DNA of 25,539 nt from CAYNVS01 sp964400725 (GTDB taxonomy: Bacteria > Myxococcota_A > SURF-8 > CAYNVS01), in contig CAYNVS010000041.1 of assembly GCA_964400725.1 (NCBI GenBank), positions 1 to 25,539 of the forward strand, given 5' to 3'. This document shows positions 1-7,634 of the stretch, piece after piece. Each line of letters begins with the position of its first letter. Position 1 is the first letter of the stretch. The position numbers were made by a program, and so were the translations under genes. Below the pieces are notes generated by a model that had not been told where the DNA came from, did not search any database, and worked only from the letters and a program-made list of their open reading frames with translations.

Positions 1-55
1 TTGAAAAAGATTATTTTATATGAGACGCATTGTCAAACTTTTCTGAATTATTGTT
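1..55. repeat. 55-bp exact direct repeat, copy 1 (contig edge)
   Basis: Bases 1-55 are identical to 7431-7485 in the same orientation; identity stops at base 56 (g here, a at 7486). The repeat starts on the first base of the window, so its left limit is unknown. It is AT-rich and non-coding: the frame that is open downstream is closed by a TGA at 44-46. On the minus strand it carries the same TTGACA-17-TAATCT promoter-like pair as the other copy. A length of exactly 55 equals a common de Bruijn k-mer, so this may be an assembly-graph overlap rather than a biological repeat. Confidence 0.97.
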
Positions 56-169
56 GTGGATATGGGCGGTCAGCTTCCTCAGGATTTATTCGGAGGAAAG
101 TATTACATAGACGACGACTGCAGACCGGCTAGCACCTCGAACCTGCGCCCGATGGAAGAGAAAAAATGA
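56..169 (+). pseudogene. 3' end of a truncated upstream reading frame
   Basis: A frame open from base 47 runs to a TGA at 167-169, and the codons from GTG at 56 encode about 37 residues (starting VDMGGQLPQDLFGG and ending RPMEEKK). Its stop overlaps the start codon of the ABC ATPase in an ATGA arrangement, which is typical of translationally coupled genes, so it is probably the C-terminus of a real protein in the exporter operon. Upstream the frame is closed by a TGA inside the 55-bp repeat. The gene is therefore cut exactly at the repeat boundary, either by an assembly join or by a true rearrangement. I do not recognise the protein family. Confidence 0.4.
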
Positions 170-1089
170 CCCAAAACGCGATTGAAATAAGAGATTTGGT
201 CAAGACGTACAGCTCAGACCTTCTCAAGCGGACGGTCAGAGCTCTGCTAGGCATCAGCTTCGACGTGAAGGACGGCGAGATATTCGGCTTCGTCGGCCAC
301 AACGGGGCGGGCAAAACCACGACGATTAAAGTCGTCTGCGGACTTCAGTATCCAACGAGCGGCGGAGCGAAAATTTACGGCGTGGATTTTCGCGATCCGA
401 AAGCCCGCCTGCCTATGGGGTATCTGCCGGAACAGCCGTATTTTTACGAATACCTTACTCCGCTTGAGGCGCTCGCCTTTTACGGCGGACTTTCAAACAT
501 GCCAAAAAAACTAATCGAGAAGCGCTCGGAGGAAGTTCTGGCTTCAGTTAAATTAGAGTTTGCGGCGGACAGACGGATAAGAACTTTTTCAAAGGGAATG
601 CAGCAGCGCTTCGGCATGGCGCAGGCGCTCCTCCACGACCCTAAACTTCTTGTTCTCGACGAACCGATGAGCGGGCTAGATCCGATTGGCCGCAAGATGA
701 TGAGAGACATAATTCTCGAACAAAAAAAGAAGGGCAAGACGGTCTTTTTCAGTTCTCACGTTCTATCCGACGTGGAAGAGATTTCCGACAAGGTCGGTAT
801 AATCATTCAAGGCAAAATGCGCGCGGTCGGAGAAATACACGAACTTTTAGGAAAACCGGAGCGTTTCGAGTTCGGTCTTAAGCGAGTGGAGACCGAGAAG
901 AAGGCGGAATTGGAAAAATTCGGCGAAGTTTACGATAAGGGCGAATTTGTTTATCTTACGGTAACCGGCGAAAAGAAGCGGGACGACGCAAACGCATTTA
1001 TTAAAAACGCGGGAATTGAGCTGGAAAGCTATAACGCGAAGCGCAAATCGCTCGAAGACCTCTTCGTTGAGGCGATGAATACGGATTAA
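166..1089 (+). CDS. ABC-2 type exporter, ATP-binding subunit
   Basis: This 307-residue protein is an ABC ATPase that would power an ABC-2 exporter at the cytoplasmic face of the inner membrane. The nucleotide-binding domain fills about residues 1-230. It has Walker A GHNGAGKT (44-51), a Q-loop at Q90, a variant signature SKGMQ (142-146), Walker B LLVLDE (161-166), D-loop SGLD (169-172) and the switch histidine H198. The last 75 or so residues form the C-terminal extension common in CcmA/NatA-like subunits. The start overlaps the stop of the upstream fragment (ATGA). The permease gene begins 36 nt downstream, so the two form an exporter pair. The substrate cannot be read from the sequence; drug, lipid or polysaccharide export, or a gliding/GldA-like role, are all possible. 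Confidence 0.95.
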   Translation: MTQNAIEIRDLVKTYSSDLLKRTVRALLGISFDVKDGEIFGFVGHNGAGKTTTIKVVCGLQYPTSGGAKIYGVDFRDPKARLPMGYLPEQPYFYEYLTPLEALAFYGGLSNMPKKLIEKRSEEVLASVKLEFAADRRIRTFSKGMQQRFGMAQALLHDPKLLVLDEPMSGLDPIGRKMMRDIILEQKKKGKTVFFSSHVLSDVEEISDKVGIIIQGKMRAVGEIHELLGKPERFEFGLKRVETEKKAELEKFGEVYDKGEFVYLTVTGEKKRDDANAFIKNAGIELESYNAKRKSLEDLFVEAMNTD

Positions 1090-1125
1090 CTATAACGCAA
1101 CGCTTGACGCAAAAAGGCGCCGCAT

Positions 1126-1899
1126 ATGACGAGACGAATTTTTCTCATCGCTTTGAACACTTTTAGGGAAGCCGCCCGAAATAAAATTTTCTACACACTC
1201 ATATTCTTTGCGATACTTCTTTCGGCGTTCTCAATATCTTTGTCAACAATGATAATCGGTTCCTACCATCGCATTTTAATGGATATGGGTTTGTCGATTA
1301 TCGAGATTTTTGGAACTCTGATAGCAATATTCGTAGGCATTACGCTGGTTTACAAAGAAATTGACAAAAAGACGATTTACAGCATTCTTGCGCGTCCTAT
1401 TAATCGCTTTGAGTTCGTAATCGGAAAATTTCTCGGACTGTGGGCGACGCTCTTAGTCGAAGTCTTAATTATGACCGCGGTATCGACCGCTATAATCGTT
1501 TCATTCGCCGACTGGAACGAGGCGTTATGGCTGTTGCGCGGCGTTTCAATGATTATGACGCTTTTGACGATGATAACCGCGGTTGCGGTAATGTTCTCTT
1601 CTATTAGCACGCCTATTCTTTCGGGGATGTTCACGCTGGGTTTTTATCTTATCGGCAATTCGAGCGCGTACCTGCCTTATCTTATTACGAAGAAAACGCC
1701 CGAATGGGTCGTTAAATTCATTTATTGGCTCGGCTACGTTTTACCGAATTTCGACGTTTTAAACTATAAGGGGGCGGTAATTCATCACGTTTCGCTCGGA
1801 GCTCAATCGTACTTTTATTCATTTATATACGGACTCACCTACACTGCGATTCTTTTAACTATAGGCATCGCCGGCTTTAAAAACAGAGATTTGAAATAA
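1126..1899 (+). CDS. ABC-2 type exporter, permease subunit
   Basis: This 257-residue hydrophobic protein has about six predicted membrane segments, at roughly residues 20-40, 55-76, 104-128, 137-160, 165-190 and 230-250. The segment YKEIDKKTIYSILARPI between the second and third helices is the cytoplasmic coupling region typical of ABC-2/NosY-like permeases. The N-terminus (TFREAARNKIFY) carries the amphipathic, positively charged stretch seen before the first helix in this family. It follows the ATPase gene by 36 nt and should form the membrane channel with it. A modest AAGG sequence precedes the ATG. The family assignment is firm; the substrate is unknown. Confidence 0.9.
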   Translation: MTRRIFLIALNTFREAARNKIFYTLIFFAILLSAFSISLSTMIIGSYHRILMDMGLSIIEIFGTLIAIFVGITLVYKEIDKKTIYSILARPINRFEFVIGKFLGLWATLLVEVLIMTAVSTAIIVSFADWNEALWLLRGVSMIMTLLTMITAVAVMFSSISTPILSGMFTLGFYLIGNSSAYLPYLITKKTPEWVVKFIYWLGYVLPNFDVLNYKGAVIHHVSLGAQSYFYSFIYGLTYTAILLTIGIAGFKNRDLK

Positions 1900-1940
1900 A
1901 CGACCTGAAATCAAATTGAGACAAATTAACTAGTCAGCAA

Positions 1941-1968
1941 TTGCCAAAACTCCGACGCTGTTTAATCT
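1941..1968 (+). promoter_or_regulatory. Candidate sigma70-type promoter for the ThDP enzyme
   Basis: TTGCCA at 1941-1946 and TAATCT at 1963-1968 are separated by 16 nt and lie about 40 nt before the chosen start. The -10 TAATCT followed by T-rich sequence matches the -10 proposed for the large lipoprotein. Consensus match is moderate. Confidence 0.33.
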
Positions 1969-2009
1969 TTAGTAAAGGGGTAATATTTAAAAAAGAAAGG
2001 AGCGGAGCG

Positions 2010-3659
2010 ATGGCGTTCGTCAGCGGAGGAAAGATTGTAGCGAAGGAACTCGCAAAGCAGGGCGTAACGCATGTTTTTACGCTTTGCGGCGGCCATGTTC
2101 AGGATATTTACGACGGCTGTATAGACGAAAAGATTAAAGTAATCGACGTACGGCACGAGCAAAGCGCCGCGCACGCCGCCGACGGCTGGGCTAGAGTAAC
2201 CGGTCAACCCGGAGTCGCCATAGTAACGGCCGGACCGGGAGTTACCGGAACCGTTACCGCGATAGCGAACGCCCTGAAAGCGCAGTCGCCTATGGTAGTC
2301 ATCGGCGGGCAGGGAGCGCGCAATATGGGAGCCTTTGGCGGCCAAGACATGGGCTCGCTGCAAGAGTTGAACGCGTTGGAAATAATGCGCCCGATAACCA
2401 AATGGGCGGTTTCCGTCCCCGAAACCAAGCGGCTGGCCGAGTACGTGCAAAGCGCGTTCCGCGTCGCAAAGAGCGGCGTTCCGGGGCCCGTATTCCTCGA
2501 AATGCCGATTGACGTTCTTTTCGGTCTGGCGGAAGAATCGGAAATAACCGGCCACGAAGGAAGCTACACCGACGCCTCAATAGCGGGCGACCTTCGGCAC
2601 GTCGAGCGCGCGGCGCGGATTATAAAAGAAAGCCGCTATCCGGTTATGATTGTCGGAAGCCAATATCGGTTTTCGCCTTGGCGTATGGCTCTGCTAAATC
2701 TGCTGGGAATTATTCCCATTCCTACCTTTCTAAACGGCATGGCGCGCGGCAGTCTTCCGAAGGGGCATCCGCAGCGGTTTAAATTCAGCCGCGCCGAGGC
2801 GTTGAAAGACGCCGACTGCGTTATTGTCTTTGGAACTCCGATGGATTTCAGGCTCGGCTACGGGACAAAAATAAACGCCAACGCCAAAGTGATACAGATA
2901 GATTTGGACGGCTCGGTAATAGGGCGAAACCGCAAGATAGACGTCGGCATTGTGGGAGATTCGGGCGTGGTCATGGCGCAGCTGGCGATGGCGTTGAAGG
3001 GAACCGTAGAAAAAAACTACTCGTGGACGATGGAGCTTCGCGGGGTTGAAAACGAAAAAATTGAAAAAGTACTCGAAGAGATACGCAAAGAGTCCGATCC
3101 GCCGAACCCGCTGCGCGTATGCGCCGAAATCAATAAATTTGTAGATTCCAAAACGATAGTAGTCGGCGACGGCGGCGATTTTGTGGCGACTGCCTCGTAT
3201 ATTTTAAACGTGGAAGGGCCGGGCAATTGGCTGGATCCGGGGCCGCTTGGAACGCTGGGCGTAGGTCCCGGCTATGCAATGGCGGCCAAGCTCGCAAAAC
3301 CCGACCATAAAGTCATCCTCTTAATGGGAGACGGCTCTTTCGGGTTTAACGGCATGGAATTTGAGAGCATGGTAAGGCAGGGAATAAACGTTGTGGGTAT
3401 TATAGGCAACGACGCCTGTTACAGCCAGATTTACCGCAATCAGGCCAACATGTACGGCCCCGAGCGCTGCGTGGCGACAAAGCTGGACTATACGCGCTAC
3501 GACAAGATGGTAGAGGCGTTCGGCGGCTATGGAGAGTACGTCGAGACCTCGTCGGAGATAAAACCGGCTTTAATAAGGGCGTTTCTATCGGAGAAACCGG
3601 CGTTGATTAATATTAAAATCGGCGCATCGGACTTTCGCAATAACTCGATAAGCGTTTAA
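2010..3659 (+). CDS. Thiamine-diphosphate-dependent lyase, ILVBL/HACL2-like (acetolactate-synthase fold)
   Basis: This 549-residue three-domain ThDP enzyme has the activating glutamate E50 in RHEQSAAHAADG. Its cofactor-binding motif starts G440-D441-G442 and ends at N467 (GNDACYSQ). The middle-domain segment GTPMDFRLGYG and the ending of the cofactor motif resemble the ILVBL/2-hydroxyacyl-CoA lyase 2 branch more than IlvB. No small regulatory subunit (IlvH) lies nearby, which also argues against a biosynthetic acetolactate synthase. I chose ATG 2010 because AAAGGAG sits 7 nt upstream; a longer frame from TTG 1941 would overlap the promoter and lacks a ribosome site. Expected chemistry is ThDP-dependent C-C cleavage or ligation of a 2-keto or 2-hydroxyacyl substrate. 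Exact substrate unknown. Confidence 0.88.
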   Translation: MAFVSGGKIVAKELAKQGVTHVFTLCGGHVQDIYDGCIDEKIKVIDVRHEQSAAHAADGWARVTGQPGVAIVTAGPGVTGTVTAIANALKAQSPMVVIGGQGARNMGAFGGQDMGSLQELNALEIMRPITKWAVSVPETKRLAEYVQSAFRVAKSGVPGPVFLEMPIDVLFGLAEESEITGHEGSYTDASIAGDLRHVERAARIIKESRYPVMIVGSQYRFSPWRMALLNLLGIIPIPTFLNGMARGSLPKGHPQRFKFSRAEALKDADCVIVFGTPMDFRLGYGTKINANAKVIQIDLDGSVIGRNRKIDVGIVGDSGVVMAQLAMALKGTVEKNYSWTMELRGVENEKIEKVLEEIRKESDPPNPLRVCAEINKFVDSKTIVVGDGGDFVATASYILNVEGPGNWLDPGPLGTLGVGPGYAMAAKLAKPDHKVILLMGDGSFGFNGMEFESMVRQGINVVGIIGNDACYSQIYRNQANMYGPERCVATKLDYTRYDKMVEAFGGYGEYVETSSEIKPALIRAFLSEKPALINIKIGASDFRNNSISV

Positions 3660-3678
3660 ATTTGGAGCAAAAATTAAT

Positions 3679-3706
3679 AAAGGCGGTCTTTCGACCGCCT
3701 TTTTTG
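3679..3706. terminator. Bidirectional intrinsic terminator between convergent genes
   Basis: AGGCGGTC (3681-3688) pairs with GACCGCCT (3693-3700) around a TTTC loop and is followed by a T-run at 3701-3705. On the minus strand the same stem has a GAAA tetraloop and is followed by TTTATTAATTTTT. It can therefore end both the ThDP-lyase transcript and the convergent lipoprotein transcript. Confidence 0.88.
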
Positions 3707-3726
3707 TTAGAGTCGTTGAAATTTTA

Positions 3727-6700
3727 TTAGGGAGCCTGGCAATATTCTGCGGGAACGCACCATGGATCCGAATAAAAGAAGCCCAAATCGACGCAGCAAC
3801 CGCCGGAGAGCTCGGTCTGGCAGATTGAGTCGTCGCCTACCGTGCAGCGCATAGTGCACAATGAGTTCTGAGCCTCGACGCTGCCAATGCAGGTAACTTC
3901 AATATTGTCGGCTCTTGGTTTGCATGCGGGCAGGTTGATGTTGATGCCGGAGAATGCGCACGGCTCGCCGGCTTGGGCGGTCGCGCCGTCTTCGCCGCAG
4001 GCGCTCGCTATGGCGCAGGCGTTGTCGATGCAGCAGCCGCTTACGAATTCAGGGCAGTCGTCCGCGGTTTCGCACTGCTTGGAGCAGTAGTTCATGTCGA
4101 AGTAGTCCGCTTCGTAAACCGCGCAGACGCCGTTGGTTTCGGACGTTTTACATTCTATATCGGCGCCGCACTCTTCGCCCGCGCCTTTGCTGTCGGCCAG
4201 AGAGGTAATTTTAAGAGTGAATTTGCCGGTAATGTCTTCATCGGTATAAGTGTCAACGACGACAAAATAAACTCCGTCTTTCTCGAAGAGAAGAGAAATA
4301 GACTCCGTTTCGCCGTCCATTCCGTCGTCTATTCCGCCGACGCATACGCCGGATGGATAGTCGTTCGAGAAGCATCTTTCTAGAACGGATAAACCTAAAT
4401 CGAGCTGTCCTTCTTCGTCCGGTATCGCCTCGAATTTTAGGTATTCGCCCGCCTTTACCTCAATGGTAAACACCGTTTCGCGTCCCTCGAAATCGTAATC
4501 GAGGCAGGGGCCGACCGAATAACGCGACTCAGGCATGGTTGCGGTGTCAACGGTTCCCTCAAAAGGCAGCGCCGTTATCGTTTGGTCGGCCTCGCATATA
4601 ACGGGCACAAACTCCGTAATCTCGATGTCGTATTCTCCTCCGGTTTCTCCGCCGTCGATTATTATGAAATATTCGCCGGTAGTTTCGGGCATGAACCGCA
4701 GCGTTTCATCCTCGTTAGTTGAAGCGTTGTCGCCCAGCGCTTCGCATGCGTTGCTTTCCGGGTCGTTTTCATAACAGGCTTTGAGCACTATAATCGCAGG
4801 GTTAAAGCCTGAGCCGTCATCGGGTGTAACGACTATATCGTAAATTTTGTCGGCTTCAAAGACGACGGAATAAATCCGTTCTCTGCCCGGAAGATACGAA
4901 TAAGCGCATAGATAAGAGTCGAACAGTTTTGGGGCGTCCGTTGTATCGCCGGAATCGTTGTAGGGAATGCTCGTTACGTTATAATCCGCCGAACAGGCGC
5001 GTTGTACGAAGTTTTCAACCTTAAGCGAGTATTGCCCCGCCGTTTTGTCCAGAGAGCCGACGATTAAGAAGTAGGTTCCGTCTTCTGGAACGGTATAAAC
5101 GAAAGAAGTTTTGGCGAATTCGCAGGTTCCGGGGTTGTTTACGACGCATCCATCCGCTTTTAAAAGCATCGCGAAGAGGTTGGCGCCTTCCGCCGGAGTA
5201 AGAATGGCTTCAATCTTTTGGTCTTTCGTTAAATTAAACGAATAAACGTCCTGCGGGCCTACGGAATAACCGTCGTTGCAAGGCAGCTTCAATACGTTTT
5301 GAGCCGTTGAAGTGTCGCCGTTGACGATGAAGGGGAGAGTCTGGTCGTTAGTTTGGCACGCGATCGGAACGTAGTCTTGCACTAATATAGCGAAGTCCGC
5401 CGATGGAATGGGAGCTTTAACCGGCGTCGTTATGGTGGTATCGACTACGATAATGTAATCGCCGTCTTCCGCCGGAGTGAATACGTAAGACTCGTCCGCT
5501 CCCGCTCCGAAAGCGTTTACGCCTCCAATGCAAGCGGAGTTGGCCCCAGCCGTTTCGCATGCGGCCGCTAATACATTAATAGAATAATCTAGCGGGCTGT
5601 CCGGGTCGGCAACGTCAACGTCGATTTGAATCGGCGCGTCCTTTTTGAGGGCGATTTTGAAGGCGTTATTTTGCCCTGAGTAAGTTTTGCCGTTGCAGGA
5701 AGTCATAATGTTCTGCCCGCCGGCTCCTAGAGAGTAGTTTCCGTTAAACGGAAGCTGTTCGATTTCCGCGTCGGGAACGCAGGGAGTCTTCACGGTTTTA
5801 AATAAATTGAGCGAGTATTTGCCGAATGCGTAAGCCGCGTATTCGCCTTCGGGCGAGTAGCCGCTGTCAACTATTAAGAAATACACGCCGTCGGCTTCGG
5901 GCTCGAATTCAAACTTTTCGGCGTCGCCTTCGCTTCCGTCGTCGGTTCCGCCTTTGCAATAGCCGCGGGTGGAGCAGGCGTCGAGTATGTAAACTGCAGG
6001 GTCGTAATCCGGCGTCGAGGCGTCGACCATAACTTCGACCGACAATATCTCGTTTGATTTTAGCTCGACCGCGTAAACGTGGTCGGGCGCTAGCATCTGC
6101 CATTTGGCGCTTCCGCAAATAGCCGCATGATCCACCATGTAAAGCATCGCTTTATTAGTTCCGCCGGTTGTGTCGTTGGCGGCGGAAAAGGCTCCGTCGG
6201 CGTCGAATTCAACGGTGAAATCGGCGGAGCAGGCTTGTTCTTTAATCCAGCAAATTTCGACTGCGCCGCTGGACGTCTGAGCCGTAATAAGCTCGTACCC
6301 CTCTATGCAGCCGCAGACATATCCTTCTGCCGCCGCTGAGTCTAACGCGCAAGCGGTGCGGTATTTGTCGGTTCCGCCGTCGCACGGATTCGGATGACAG
6401 GCGTCGCCTACGCCTTTGGCGATAGAAATGGAGTAATCGCCTTTGCAATAGTCCATCGTGTTGGCGTTTTCGGTGGAAGCGCATGAATATGACGAATCGA
6501 CTATGACGTATATCGTTTCGTCGGCTGCGGCAACATAGCTTAATTCCTCGGCTTCTCCTTCGGCTCCAGCGTCCGCGCCTTTGGCGCATTTGGCTCTGCC
6601 GTCGCAGGCTTTGACGACGTAAACGCTGGGATCAAACTTAGGCGATCCGGCCGAAACGGTTACTTTGACGGCAATGTATTCGCCGGCTTTAAGCTCAACC

Positions 6701-7380
6701 TTGTAAGCCTTGTCCGAGCCAAGCATAAGATAAGGAACGTCGGAACACGCGGCGTCGGCATCCGCCGGGTCTATAATTACCGCGTTCTTTTTCTCTTTGG
6801 TGGAAGAAACGTCTTCGTATTTTCCCGACCCGTCAAATGCTGCGACTGTTACGTTTTCTTCGTTGCAGGCTCCGGCCAAGGGCTCGCAGAGATCGACCGT
6901 TCCGCTTGCGCTCTGAAAAGAAACTATGTCGTATCCGGCTTCGCAAACGCACTTCCAATCGACGTCCTTTTTCACTGCAGATACGCATTCGATTAAATAC
7001 GGGTCGTCAACTCCGTCGCAAGGGTTGGGCGTGCAGGAAGCCGGTTTTTCCTTTTCTTCCTCGGCCTGCTCGTTGTTGTCAACATTATCCGCGTCTTCAA
7101 CGTTTTCAACGTTATCGTCTTCCGTCGTTTCTTCCGTCGTCTCTTCAACGTTTTCTTCCGCTGTTTCTTCAACGATTTCTTCAGTAATTTCAACGGCTTC
7201 CTCAACTGCATCGGTCTCTTCGACGGCGCTTTCGTCCTCCATTCCATCGCCGTCGGCAGTTTCTATCGTCTCCTCGTCTCCATTGTCTGTCTTTTTGTCG
7301 GAGTCGCTGGAGCATCCCGCCGCGAATGCAATCGCTGCGAGGAAAGAGAAAACTAAAAACAAGTTCTTAATTTCTTTCAT
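3727..7380 (-). CDS. Giant surface lipoprotein with acidic stalk, EGF-like and six PPC-like repeats
   Basis: The product is a 1217-residue predicted lipoprotein. A signal peptide ends in lipobox FAAGC with C23 as the lipidated cysteine. Residues about 24-112 are a Glu/Asp/Thr/Val-rich stalk. Two Cys-rich EGF-like units begin with C-x-PNPCDG at C116 and C328. Six beta-rich repeats of about 120-150 residues follow a common pattern: a Cys, an opening strand, a stretch like AGEYIAVKV, a Cys-containing loop, and a closing motif like DGVYFLIVDSGY. They resemble bacterial pre-peptidase C-terminal (PPC) domains. Residues about 1065-1217 are a Cys-rich tail with CCID and CCVD pairs. No enzymatic domain is visible, so adhesion or structural display at the outer membrane is the likeliest role. 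The start at 7380 is set by AAAGGAG 8 nt upstream; the extension to 7419 would bury that site. Confidence 0.85.
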   Translation of the reverse strand: MKEIKNLFLVFSFLAAIAFAAGCSSDSDKKTDNGDEETIETADGDGMEDESAVEETDAVEEAVEITEEIVEETAEENVEETTEETTEDDNVENVEDADNVDNNEQAEEEKEKPASCTPNPCDGVDDPYLIECVSAVKKDVDWKCVCEAGYDIVSFQSASGTVDLCEPLAGACNEENVTVAAFDGSGKYEDVSSTKEKKNAVIIDPADADAACSDVPYLMLGSDKAYKVELKAGEYIAVKVTVSAGSPKFDPSVYVVKACDGRAKCAKGADAGAEGEAEELSYVAAADETIYVIVDSSYSCASTENANTMDYCKGDYSISIAKGVGDACHPNPCDGGTDKYRTACALDSAAAEGYVCGCIEGYELITAQTSSGAVEICWIKEQACSADFTVEFDADGAFSAANDTTGGTNKAMLYMVDHAAICGSAKWQMLAPDHVYAVELKSNEILSVEVMVDASTPDYDPAVYILDACSTRGYCKGGTDDGSEGDAEKFEFEPEADGVYFLIVDSGYSPEGEYAAYAFGKYSLNLFKTVKTPCVPDAEIEQLPFNGNYSLGAGGQNIMTSCNGKTYSGQNNAFKIALKKDAPIQIDVDVADPDSPLDYSINVLAAACETAGANSACIGGVNAFGAGADESYVFTPAEDGDYIIVVDTTITTPVKAPIPSADFAILVQDYVPIACQTNDQTLPFIVNGDTSTAQNVLKLPCNDGYSVGPQDVYSFNLTKDQKIEAILTPAEGANLFAMLLKADGCVVNNPGTCEFAKTSFVYTVPEDGTYFLIVGSLDKTAGQYSLKVENFVQRACSADYNVTSIPYNDSGDTTDAPKLFDSYLCAYSYLPGRERIYSVVFEADKIYDIVVTPDDGSGFNPAIIVLKACYENDPESNACEALGDNASTNEDETLRFMPETTGEYFIIIDGGETGGEYDIEITEFVPVICEADQTITALPFEGTVDTATMPESRYSVGPCLDYDFEGRETVFTIEVKAGEYLKFEAIPDEEGQLDLGLSVLERCFSNDYPSGVCVGGIDDGMDGETESISLLFEKDGVYFVVVDTYTDEDITGKFTLKITSLADSKGAGEECGADIECKTSETNGVCAVYEADYFDMNYCSKQCETADDCPEFVSGCCIDNACAIASACGEDGATAQAGEPCAFSGININLPACKPRADNIEVTCIGSVEAQNSLCTMRCTVGDDSICQTELSGGCCVDLGFFYSDPWCVPAEYCQAP
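7050..7260 (-). repeat. Degenerate low-complexity repeat coding for the acidic stalk
   Basis: The plus strand here is a run of imperfect units such as TCTTCAACG and TCTTCCGTCGT. On the coding strand they give repeated EET, EEI, NVE and TEE triplets in the stalk of the large lipoprotein. The unit length varies by multiples of three, consistent with in-frame slippage expansion. Confidence 0.6.
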
Positions 7381-7388
7381 GTTTAACT

Positions 7389-7395
7389 CTCCTTT
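7389..7395 (-). promoter_or_regulatory. Shine-Dalgarno site fixing the giant lipoprotein start
   Basis: The minus strand reads AAAGGAG 8 nt before the ATG at 7378-7380. That ATG opens a standard lipoprotein signal peptide, which settles the start over the upstream ATG at 7419. Confidence 0.85.
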
Positions 7396-7430
7396 AGTTA
7401 AATGGGCGTAAATTTCCACAATTTATCATC

Positions 7431-7485
7431 TTGAAAAAGATTATTTTATATGAGACGCATTGTCAAACTTTTCTGAATTATTGTT
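7431..7485. repeat. 55-bp exact direct repeat, copy 2, in the divergent promoter region
   Basis: Identical to bases 1-55. It lies between the divergent lipoprotein and thioredoxin-NHL genes and overlaps the proposed lipoprotein promoter. The left neighbour (7430) cannot be compared because copy 1 begins at the window edge. The two copies delimit a unit of 7,430 bp. Confidence 0.97.
7438..7466 (-). promoter_or_regulatory. Sigma70-type promoter for the giant lipoprotein, inside the repeat
   Basis: On the minus strand a perfect -35 TTGACA (7461-7466) is followed after 17 nt by TAATCT (7438-7443). The expected start near 7431 gives a leader of about 50 nt containing the AAAGGAG site. The -10 is weak against TATAAT (3/6), but AATAAT (5/6) overlaps it at a 15-nt spacing. 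An AT-rich tract lies upstream of the -35. The same elements occur at 8-13 and 31-36 in the first repeat copy, pointing out of the window. Confidence 0.6.
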
Positions 7486-7588
7486 AAGGTTGGAAATGTC
7501 GTCAATAAAAAATATATTTGTTAATAGATGAAAAATTAAGGCTATGCAAATTTCGTAGTTTGACCGATTAGTAAAAATTATGAGCCCC

Positions 7589-7617
7589 TTGACTAAAAAA
7601 GTTAGGATACCCATATT
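7589..7617 (+). promoter_or_regulatory. Candidate promoter for the thioredoxin-NHL gene
   Basis: TTGACT (7589-7594), a 17-nt gap and CATATT (7612-7617) match the consensus at 5/6 and 4/6. The implied transcript start falls at the ribosome site near 7624, so the leader would be very short, which lowers confidence. Confidence 0.3.
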
Positions 7618-7634
7618 TTGTATGGAGGTTGTGA

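Noticed and set aside
1941..2009. TTG-started N-terminal extension of the ThDP lyase
   Set aside because: No ribosome site, overlaps a promoter-like element, and adds 23 residues not expected for the family; ATG 2010 has AAAGGAG.
1962..2555. A 197-codon antisense frame across the ThDP lyase
   Set aside because: Shadow of a well-supported gene with conserved ThDP motifs; no family resemblance.
3973..4383. A plus-strand frame within the giant lipoprotein gene
   Set aside because: Low-complexity shadow of the Cys-rich C-terminal coding region.
7097..7206. Short repeated units considered as a CRISPR-like array
   Set aside because: The units are imperfect, lack unique spacers and are in frame with the acidic stalk of a lipoprotein.
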